Assembly (NCBI GenBank): GCA_013289785.1
Contig: JABCZE010000151.1
Span: forward strand, 1 to 5,013
Direction: 5' to 3'
From: Vulcanimicrobiota bacterium
GTDB lineage: Bacteria > Vulcanimicrobiota > Vulcanimicrobiia > Vulcanimicrobiales > Vulcanimicrobiaceae
Length of the DNA: 5,013 bases
How positions within the stretch are numbered: the first letter of the stretch is position 1; every line of letters begins with the position of its first letter. Positions 1 through 5,013 of the stretch are shown here, piece by piece. The notes under the pieces were generated by a model that ran no database searches, was not told the DNA's origin, and saw nothing but the letters and a program-made list of their open reading frames with translations. The position numbers and the translations under genes were made by a program.

Positions 1-1017
1 CACTGCGACGCCTTGATCGAGTCCATGAATGGCGCCGGCCCCGACGTCTCTGGGTTGAGTCCCGCAAACTTGGAGGCCCGTTACAATCTGCCGTCTACTA
101 AGGCTGGGGCCGGTCAAGTAGTCGCCGTGGTTGACGCGTACGACAACCCCGACGCCGCGACGGACGTCGCCGCCTACCGCAGTAATTTCGGCCTCCCAAA
201 GGCGAAGTTCACCAAATATAACCAGCTCGGTCAGACGAAGAACTATCCGGTGGGTAGCTCCGGTTGGGGCGTCGAGGAAGACCTCGACATCGAAATGGTT
301 TCGGCAAGCTGTCCGAAGTGCACGATCTATTTGATCGAAGCCGACGACAATAGCGGGACCAATCTTTACGACGCGGAGATCGAAGCCGTGAAGTTAGGCG
401 CCACCATCGTCACCAACAGCTGGGGCGGCGGCGCGGGATCTTCGTCCGGAAACGCGTTTGCGACGAAGGGAATAACCTATCTGGCTAGCGCCGGCGACGG
501 CGGTTACGGGATGCAAGATCCGGCCGATTATCAAACCGTCGTTTCCGTCGGCGGCACGTTTCTTAACGTCACGAGCGGCTCGTCGTTCCTCGAAACCGTT
601 TGGCCCGACAGCGGCGGCGGCTGCTCCGTTGTAACCAAACCTTCGTGGCAAAAAGACAAAGATTGCAGCTTCCGAACGGGTAACGACGTTGCGGCCGTCG
701 CGTGGAACGTCGCCGTGTACGATACGTATGGCAACTCGGGTTGGGGCACCGTCGGCGGGACGAGCGTCTCCTCACCGCTGGTGGCCGGCATGTTTGCCTT
801 AGCCGGTAACTCCAAAAAGCAGAACGGCGGCGAGAATCTCTGGAAGCTTTCGAAGACCGATATCAAGAAAGATTTCCACTACATCAAGAGCGGAGAGCTC
901 GGGCGTTGTCCCACGAGCTTGCAGAACACCTATCTCTGCAAGGCCGGGACCAAGCAGTTCGGACAGTACTCGGGACCGTCGGGTTGGGGCACGCCCAACG
1001 GTGTCGGCGGTCTCTAA
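1..1017 (+). CDS. S53 family (sedolisin-like) serine-carboxyl peptidase, 5' partial
   Basis: This is the catalytic domain of a secreted sedolisin, an endopeptidase family that usually acts at acid pH. The frame is open to base 1 (His-Cys-Asp-Ala precede the TTG at 13), so the real start, signal peptide and propeptide lie upstream. Counting from the TTG at 13, the Glu/Asp pair is E88 and D92 in VEEDLDIE, the oxyanion Asp is D162 in SAGDGG, and the nucleophile is S251 in GGTSVSSP. D41 lies in the conserved VVDAYDNP stretch. Cysteines C100/C103 (CPKC), C204/C218 and C299/C309 suit an exported, disulfide-bonded protein. The C-terminus GPSGWGTPNG is the usual family ending. The calcium site looks altered: the Asp expected after F288-H289 is Y290, and the Asp expected after Y319 is S320. 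The catalytic set is intact, so activity is plausible. Family assignment is confident; substrate is unknown. Confidence 0.93.
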   Translation, partial: HCDALIESMNGAGPDVSGLSPANLEARYNLPSTKAGAGQVVAVVDAYDNPDAATDVAAYRSNFGLPKAKFTKYNQLGQTKNYPVGSSGWGVEEDLDIEMVSASCPKCTIYLIEADDNSGTNLYDAEIEAVKLGATIVTNSWGGGAGSSSGNAFATKGITYLASAGDGGYGMQDPADYQTVVSVGGTFLNVTSGSSFLETVWPDSGGGCSVVTKPSWQKDKDCSFRTGNDVAAVAWNVAVYDTYGNSGWGTVGGTSVSSPLVAGMFALAGNSKKQNGGENLWKLSKTDIKKDFHYIKSGELGRCPTSLQNTYLCKAGTKQFGQYSGPSGWGTPNGVGGL

Positions 1018-1029
1018 CTAGAGTCGGGC

Positions 1030-1061
1030 GAGTGGGCGGCGCGATCGAACGCCGCCCGCTC
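1030..1061 (+). terminator. GC-rich hairpin after the S53 gene, possible terminator
   Basis: Twelve bases at 1030-1041 pair with 1050-1061 around an 8-base loop (CGATCGAA). The pairing has no mismatch in RNA if one G-U wobble is allowed. It begins 12 bases after the TAA stop, as an intrinsic terminator would, but no T-run follows. It ends only 10 bases before the ATG at 1072, so it could instead act on translation of the next gene. The pairing is seen directly; the role is inferred. Confidence 0.5.
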
Positions 1062-1071
1062 ACGAACTGAT

Positions 1072-1470
1072 ATGCCGGCCATGTTTTGCGCGCGCTGCAA
1101 CAAACCCAGCGGCGATACCGACAAGTGTTCGACGTGCGGCACTCGGCTCAAGACGCTGGAAAGCGCGAAGCGCCGAGGTTGGATAGGCTTTGGTGCCGGC
1201 GTCTTCTTGGTGATTTTCCCCGCTGCGATCGCGATCTGGATCGATCGCCTCATGGCCGGTCAGACCGCTCCAGGAACCGCCGGTTTCATCGGGCGGCTCA
1301 ACTTGGCGTTCGTCCTCATCGCGGTCTCCGGAGCGCTCGGAATGATCAACGGCTGGCGCCAAGGCCACTCGGGCCGGACAAACCGCGCGATCGTCATCGC
1401 GACCGTCGTCGTGTTCGCCATCGCCTTCTTCCTCGCGTACACCGCATCGAACGCGTACAACCCGTCCTAG
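1072..1470 (+). CDS. Small zinc-ribbon membrane protein, three predicted TM segments
   Basis: This is a 132-residue protein of unknown function. The N-terminus carries a compact zinc ribbon, C6-x2-C9 and C19-x2-C22 with nine residues between the pairs, followed by the basic stretch K33-R34-R35. Three hydrophobic segments follow, at about 36-57, 76-95 and 105-124. Basic residues before TM1 and between TM2 and TM3 (R96, R102, R105) suggest the zinc ribbon and that loop are cytosolic and the C-terminus is outside. Zinc-ribbon-plus-TM proteins are common in bacteria and mostly uncharacterised; the ribbon often serves as a protein or nucleic-acid contact module. A second in-frame ATG at 1081 would shorten the protein by three residues and keep all four cysteines. 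Neither start has a clear Shine-Dalgarno sequence. No function can be assigned. Confidence 0.8.
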   Translation: MPAMFCARCNKPSGDTDKCSTCGTRLKTLESAKRRGWIGFGAGVFLVIFPAAIAIWIDRLMAGQTAPGTAGFIGRLNLAFVLIAVSGALGMINGWRQGHSGRTNRAIVIATVVVFAIAFFLAYTASNAYNPS

Positions 1471-1485
1471 GGATCTGCCCTCGAT

Positions 1486-1491
1486 AGGAGG
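1486..1491 (+). promoter_or_regulatory. AGGAGG Shine-Dalgarno-like site before an alternative TTG start
   Basis: AGGAGG lies seven bases before a TTG at 1499 that is in frame with the secreted-protein gene. Use of this start would add 13 residues, including two acidic ones, ahead of the signal peptide. It is therefore either an alternative start or a fortuitous match. The motif and spacing are seen directly. Confidence 0.4.
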
Positions 1492-1524
1492 CGGCCGCTT
1501 GGCTCCGAAGGGGCCTGGCGAAAT

Positions 1525-1530
1525 GGAGGG
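1525..1530 (+). promoter_or_regulatory. GGAGGG ribosome binding site that sets the ATG at 1538
   Basis: GGAGGG sits seven bases before the ATG at 1538, an ideal spacing. It supports that ATG as the start, because translation from there opens directly with a normal signal peptide (MKVSQRFYAALAVML). Confidence 0.7.
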
Positions 1531-1537
1531 TTCCAGA

Positions 1538-2101
1538 ATGAAAGTTTCTCAGCGGTTCTACGCCGCGCTTGCGGTGATGCTCGTGGCGACGGGTGCGTCG
1601 GCCTTTGCCGCCACGGTGAAGGTCGAGGGGACGCCGGTCCCCATGGCTCCGAAGCCCGATTTGTCCGGGCTCAACTTTTTGATCGGCACTTGGCAATGCT
1701 CCGATTTGAGCTCTCGCCGTCCGGGACCGTTCAGCGTCACGCAGGTTTTCTCAATGGACCCGAGCGGCTATTGGATCGTGCGCGACAACACGACGCACAA
1801 GGCGTCCTGGATTCCGCGAGAATCCCACAGCCAAGCCAAAATCACATACGATGCGCAAGCGAAGCGTTGGGTTATGATAACGACCAGCGACACGGGAGGC
1901 TACAGCGTGGAGACGGCGCCGATGGCGACCGGCATGAAGAAAACCTGGACGTACGCGATCCAGACGAAGGCGCCGGACGTCGCTTCGTACGCGCCGCTCG
2001 TCTATGTCAAAGTGAGCGACACGAAGAAGACGATGACCACGTCGTTCACCGAAACGAGCGGTCGCGTCGTCAACGTCAAGGAGACCTGCACGAAGTCCTA
2101 G
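1538..2101 (+). CDS. Secreted protein with FLIGTW motif (calycin/DUF1579-like)
   Basis: This 187-residue protein is probably exported by Sec. M1-K2 is followed by a hydrophobic core at about 7-23, with likely cleavage near A22 to A25 (ASAFA-A). The mature part has FLIGTWQC at 47-54. A Leu-x-Gly-x-Trp element of this kind starts many lipocalin-like and DUF1579-type beta barrels, and the remaining sequence alternates polar and hydrophobic residues as expected for beta strands (for example 75-82, 101-115 and 155-182). The only two cysteines of the mature protein, C54 and C184, sit near the two ends and could form a disulfide. No catalytic motif is evident; a ligand-binding or structural role in the envelope is a guess. 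The ATG at 1538 is preferred over the TTG at 1499 because it has an ideal ribosome site and gives a standard signal peptide. The gene ends 40 bases before the acylase gene. Confidence 0.78.
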   Translation: MKVSQRFYAALAVMLVATGASAFAATVKVEGTPVPMAPKPDLSGLNFLIGTWQCSDLSSRRPGPFSVTQVFSMDPSGYWIVRDNTTHKASWIPRESHSQAKITYDAQAKRWVMITTSDTGGYSVETAPMATGMKKTWTYAIQTKAPDVASYAPLVYVKVSDTKKTMTTSFTETSGRVVNVKETCTKS

Positions 2102-2141
2102 ATTCGCCAGCCGGTCACGGGCCGGCGCTTCCGGACGCTGA

Positions 2142-4412
2142 ATGAACGTGGGTTTCTTCGAGCGACCCGACCCTCGATTAATCCGAAGCGCCGACCCAAC
2201 TCCGCCTGCGGCAATCGCCGCCGCTCTGAAGCGAGACGCGCTGGCGTTTGCCGTCTGCTTGCTGGCGATCGCGGGCGCATATGCTGCGACCGTCGACGCA
2301 GGATTGCACGCAACCGCCGTGACGCGAGGCACGATTGTTGCGCGGGGACTCTACGCTCCCGTCTCGATCGTGCGTGACGGGCGCGACATCCCGCACATCC
2401 GGGCCGCAAACCAGCACGATCTCTACTTTGCGGAGGGCTACGCGCAGGGCTCCGACCGGCTCTTCCAGCTAGACCTGAGCCGTCGCTACGCCTACGGCCG
2501 GCTCGCCGAAATATTTGGAACGAAAGCGCTGGCCTTAGACGAAGCGCAGCGAGCGGTGGATATCGACGGCATCGCCGAGCGCCAACTGCGGGCGCTGGCG
2601 CCGGACGATCGCGCGGCGATCGTCGCGTTCAGCGAAGGGGTTAACGCGGCCGCGGCATCGCAACCGCTGCCCGTCGAGTTTCGCATGCTGCTGTACCGGC
2701 CCGCGCCGTGGAGACCGAAGGATTCCCTAGCAGTCTCCATCGTCGTCTCGCTCGAACTCGCCGACTCGTGGCACGACGTCTTCGCGCGCGATGCCGTTTG
2801 GCGGCAGCGCGGACCTCGCTGCTTCGATTCGCTCTTCCCGTTATCGGACGCCCGGTACGACGTCACGATCGACGGCGCGCGCAACGCGCAAGCTGCTCGC
2901 GTTCGTCCGAACGGTTGCGACGCATCCGAAGTTGCGATGCGGCCGCGGCGCGACGCGATCGGCAGCAATGCTTGGGCCGCGGGCTCGGCGCGAAGCGTCG
3001 ACGGGCATGCGCTGATTGCAAACGACCCGCACTTGATCTTGACGATCCCGGGCATCTGGTACCTCATCGATATCGAATCGCCGCAAATGCACGCCGCGGG
3101 CGCGACGATCCCGGGGATGCCGGGCGTCGTCCTCGGGCACAACGCGCGTCTCGCCTGGGCGGTGACCAATGCCCAGATGGCGACGACCAGCGTCTTTGCG
3201 GCCGGGCATCTCGGCCGAAGATTTTGGGTTACGGAGCGGTTTCACGTGCGCTTGGCGCGCGACGTAAGCGCGTCGTACTATCGCACGTCGCGCGAATTCT
3301 CCGTGCCGAGCGACAGCTCCAGCTCGGCGGTGGCCCTCGTGCGTTGGCCGATCTACGCAGAAAAGCGTTCTGCGATGGCGACCGTGCTCGCGCTCGATCG
3401 TGCGCGGGATGTCGCCACCGCGCTGCGGATCGTGGCGAACTACCGCGGGTCGCCCCAGAACTTCATTCTCGCCGATCGCAGCGGCCGGGTCGCCTATCAC
3501 GTCGCGGGCCTCGTCCCCGACGATCCGGCATGGGGGCGTTACGTCCACCCCGCGCGCGATTTACGCGCGAGCTTCCCGCCGATTCCGTTCGCGCAGCTTC
3601 CGCGAAAGGATCCCGCCCGCGACGCCATCTTGGTCTCGGCAAATAATAAGGCATACGCATCGGCCTACCCGTACCGGCTGTCGGCGCAGTTCGAACCGCC
3701 ATACCGCGCCTATCGCATCGCAGAGTTGCTGCACGTGCGTCCGAGATACGATGCCGGGTATTTTGCGCGGATGCAGCTCGACACGCTGTCGCCGATCGAT
3801 CTGGAGATCGCACGCGACGTCGTACGCTTCGCGCGCGCGCATCCGCAGGAGGAACCCAGGGCGGACGTGCTTGCGGTACTCGGGCGTTGGGACGGCCGCT
3901 TCGAACCGGATTCACGGGCGGCCGCGCTTGAGCACATGCTCCGCGGATCGGTGCTTGGAGATGCGCCCGAGTTTAGCGCGCGGCTCAACGAGTTGCGCGG
4001 CATCGACGGCGCTGCGGCGCAAGCCCTCGAATCGGACCTCGACGGCTGGTTTTCGTTTGCGTTCGAGCAGCGCCGCGCCTGGCGTGAGGTCGGCGGTATG
4101 CGCATCGAGCATCCGCTTGCGCCGATGAACTTCGCCTTTCTCAATGGTGCGTGGCTGCCCGGTGCGGGAGACGAGTACACGATTCATCTGCAGGAGCCGG
4201 GGTTTGCGCAGAGCTTGCGTGCCGTGTGGGACGTCGGCGATTGGGATCGCGGCGGCATTGCGATTCCTAGCGGCGAGTCGGGGGAGCCGGGCTCGTCACA
4301 CTATACGGATCTCACGCGCGCGTGGGTTGCGGGCGAGCTGCAACCGCTTCCGTTCGGTTCCGCCGCGGTCGCGAAGAACGCGGCGGCCACGCTCGTGCTC
4401 CGGCCACGGTAA
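2142..4412 (+). CDS. Penicillin acylase family (S45) Ntn-hydrolase precursor
   Basis: This enzyme family cleaves amide bonds of beta-lactams, acyl-homoserine lactones or other N-acyl compounds after the precursor cuts itself into alpha and beta chains. The protein has 756 residues, close to the family's usual length. Residues 33-51 are hydrophobic after K30-R31, with a possible cleavage site at A46-Y47-A48, so it is exported or anchored. The alpha-chain start matches the family: RDIPHIRA (81-88), then YFAEGYAQGSDRLFQLDLSR (95-114) and GRLAEIFG. The beta chain should begin at S275 in IGSNAW, the self-cleavage site and nucleophile, followed by ANDPHL (293-298). Further family motifs are SANN (499-502) and R525 in YRIAELL, the expected oxyanion and substrate-site regions. 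The calcium-binding aspartates of the beta chain (beta73 and beta76 in E. coli enzyme numbering) appear as A347 and S350. Substrate is unknown. The ATG has only a weak upstream GGA. Confidence 0.93.
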   Translation: MNVGFFERPDPRLIRSADPTPPAAIAAALKRDALAFAVCLLAIAGAYAATVDAGLHATAVTRGTIVARGLYAPVSIVRDGRDIPHIRAANQHDLYFAEGYAQGSDRLFQLDLSRRYAYGRLAEIFGTKALALDEAQRAVDIDGIAERQLRALAPDDRAAIVAFSEGVNAAAASQPLPVEFRMLLYRPAPWRPKDSLAVSIVVSLELADSWHDVFARDAVWRQRGPRCFDSLFPLSDARYDVTIDGARNAQAARVRPNGCDASEVAMRPRRDAIGSNAWAAGSARSVDGHALIANDPHLILTIPGIWYLIDIESPQMHAAGATIPGMPGVVLGHNARLAWAVTNAQMATTSVFAAGHLGRRFWVTERFHVRLARDVSASYYRTSREFSVPSDSSSSAVALVRWPIYAEKRSAMATVLALDRARDVATALRIVANYRGSPQNFILADRSGRVAYHVAGLVPDDPAWGRYVHPARDLRASFPPIPFAQLPRKDPARDAILVSANNKAYASAYPYRLSAQFEPPYRAYRIAELLHVRPRYDAGYFARMQLDTLSPIDLEIARDVVRFARAHPQEEPRADVLAVLGRWDGRFEPDSRAAALEHMLRGSVLGDAPEFSARLNELRGIDGAAAQALESDLDGWFSFAFEQRRAWREVGGMRIEHPLAPMNFAFLNGAWLPGAGDEYTIHLQEPGFAQSLRAVWDVGDWDRGGIAIPSGESGEPGSSHYTDLTRAWVAGELQPLPFGSAAVAKNAAATLVLRPR

Positions 4413-4416
4413 GGAG
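4410..4416 (+). promoter_or_regulatory. TAAGGAG Shine-Dalgarno overlapping the acylase stop codon
   Basis: TAAGGAG, a strong match to the 16S anti-Shine-Dalgarno, includes the acylase stop codon. It lies 14 bases before the ATG at 4431, longer than the usual 5-9, so initiation may be inefficient or coupled to the end of acylase translation. No other usual start codon exists in frame between the stop and 4431. Confidence 0.5.
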
Positions 4417-4430
4417 CGCGCGCCCCTGGG

Positions 4431-4946
4431 ATGACGGAACGTTGCACCTCCGAGCCCCGTTACTTAAGGGTGCGACGGTACGGTTCGGCGCTATTTCACA
4501 ACGCGATCGTGGGCGCGTTCGATTCGTTGCCCAAGGGCGTCCGCGAACGGCTCGACCACGTCGACTTTTTATGCGGCGTCGACCCCGTATGGGCGGGGTT
4601 AACGTCGATCGAGACGAGCGACGACGGGCGGAGCCTTCGCGATATCGCCTATTGCGACTATCTATATACCCAAAAGCATTTGCCCGCCGATCGCAGACGA
4701 ACGACGATCGTCCTGCCGACGGAGTGCGCGGCGAACGTCTGGACGATCAGGCACGAACTCGGGCACGCCCTGCACGAAATCCTGGGCTGGTTTGGTCCGG
4801 TCAAACCAATTACCGAGTACGCCAGGACCAACGCCTACGAAGCATTTGCTGAAGCGTTCTGCGCCTGGCGAGAACCGGGGTATTGCGGGAGAGACCTTCG
4901 TAGCGCGGACTCGCGCGCCGACGCGCTTTTCGCGACGCTGTCGTAG
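4431..4946 (+). CDS. Single-domain zinc metallopeptidase, anthrax lethal factor-like (M34/ATLF type)
   Basis: This is a 171-residue gluzincin-type metallopeptidase. H108-E109-L110-G111-H112 forms the HExxH site, with H108 and H112 as zinc ligands and E109 as the catalytic base. About 25 residues later comes Y130-A-R-T-N-A-Y-E137-A-F-A-E-A-F143, which matches the lethal factor segment YGRTNEAEFFAEAF. In that protein the Tyr (Y728) assists catalysis and the first Glu of EFFAEAF (E735) is the third zinc ligand, so Y130 and E137 are the predicted counterparts. The spacer from the last His to this Glu is about 20 residues shorter than in lethal factor. There is no signal peptide or toxin-translocation domain, and six cysteines (5, 48, 75, 99, 144, 152) are present, so it is probably cytosolic. 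It follows the acylase by 18 bases. Metallopeptidase is confident; the ATLF relationship is motif-based. Substrate is unknown. Confidence 0.82.
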   Translation: MTERCTSEPRYLRVRRYGSALFHNAIVGAFDSLPKGVRERLDHVDFLCGVDPVWAGLTSIETSDDGRSLRDIAYCDYLYTQKHLPADRRRTTIVLPTECAANVWTIRHELGHALHEILGWFGPVKPITEYARTNAYEAFAEAFCAWREPGYCGRDLRSADSRADALFATLS

Positions 4947-4956
4947 CGCCGCTACG
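4942..4956 (+). terminator. Hairpin overlapping the stop of the metallopeptidase gene
   Basis: CGTAGC (4942-4947) and GCTACG (4951-4956) form a six-base stem around a GCC loop, extendable by wobble pairs, and overlapping the TAG stop at 4944-4946. No T-run follows, so it is only a weak terminator candidate. Confidence 0.25.
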
Positions 4957-4992
4957 GTCGCCCGGTCGGCAAGGAAGGAAGTAAGGGGCACT

Positions 4993-5013
4993 TTGCGGAT
5001 TCTACCGAGCAAA
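4993..5013 (+). CDS. Possible start of a downstream gene (TTG), cut by window edge
   Basis: A TTG at 4993 opens a frame (MRILPSK) that runs off the right edge. A purine-rich stretch at 4971-4988 ends in TAAGGGG, four bases before the TTG, and is the strongest Shine-Dalgarno-like tract in this gap. Only seven codons are visible, so no function can be read. The true start may lie beyond the window. Confidence 0.35.

Noticed and set aside
13..15. TTG as the true start of the S53 peptidase
   Set aside because: The frame stays open to base 1 with family-like residues (His-Cys-Asp-Ala), and no signal peptide or propeptide is present, so the gene is cut by the window edge.
736..992. Repeated 14-base TCGGGTTGGGGCAC at 736-749 and 979-992
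   Set aside because: Both encode S-G-W-G-T at places where S53 proteins normally carry Gly-Trp-Gly-like motifs, so it reflects coding constraint, not a mobile repeat.
1227..1251. Cluster of CGATCG-type palindromes
   Set aside because: Lies in coding sequence in a GC-rich genome; without a genome-wide count there is no evidence of over-representation.
1491..1498. GCGGCCGC palindrome
   Set aside because: An eight-base palindrome is expected by chance in GC-rich DNA, and it has no partner repeat.
2110..2126. GCCGG/CCGGC short stem between the secreted protein and acylase genes
   Set aside because: Only five pairs with no T-run in a GC-rich gap; too weak to call a terminator.
2841..3548. Long minus-strand open frame opposite the acylase
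   Set aside because: Arg-rich low-information translation with no motif; explained by GC-rich codon bias of the opposite strand.
2708..3646. Long alternative + frame within the acylase gene
   Set aside because: It is arginine-rich, has no recognisable motif, and lies wholly inside a gene with a full set of acylase motifs; typical of high-GC shadow frames.

Overview
This is a GC-rich bacterial window carrying five closely spaced genes, all on the + strand, and possibly the start of a sixth. Gaps are short (about 18 to 67 bases). No RNA gene, mobile element, CRISPR array or long empty region was seen. The GC-rich codon use, the secreted sedolisin of the bacterial CPxC subtype and the family mix would fit a soil-type phylum such as Vulcanimicrobiota/Eremiobacterota or Acidobacteriota. 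That is recollection and not an assignment the sequence can prove.

Layout: (1) 1-1017, the 3' part of an S53 (sedolisin) serine-carboxyl peptidase, open at the left edge, followed by a GC-rich hairpin. (2) 1072-1470, a small membrane protein with an N-terminal four-cysteine zinc ribbon and three membrane segments. (3) 1538-2101, a secreted protein of about 187 residues with a FLIGTW motif like those that open calycin/DUF1579-type barrels. (4) 2142-4412, a complete penicillin-acylase-family (S45, Ntn-hydrolase) enzyme with an N-terminal signal or anchor. (5) 4431-4946, a small single-domain zinc metallopeptidase whose HELGH and Y-x-R-T-N-x-x-E-x-F-A-E-A-F motifs resemble the catalytic site of anthrax lethal factor (M34/ATLF family). 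(6) From 4993, a possible TTG-initiated gene running off the right edge.

Three of the five genes are hydrolases (two exported, one apparently cytosolic), and one more is a secreted small protein. No shared pathway can be read from the sequence. Genes 4 and 5 are the best candidates for co-transcription. The most notable points are the lethal-factor-like minimal peptidase and the apparent loss of the family's calcium-ligand aspartates in both the S53 peptidase and the S45 acylase, while their catalytic residues are kept.
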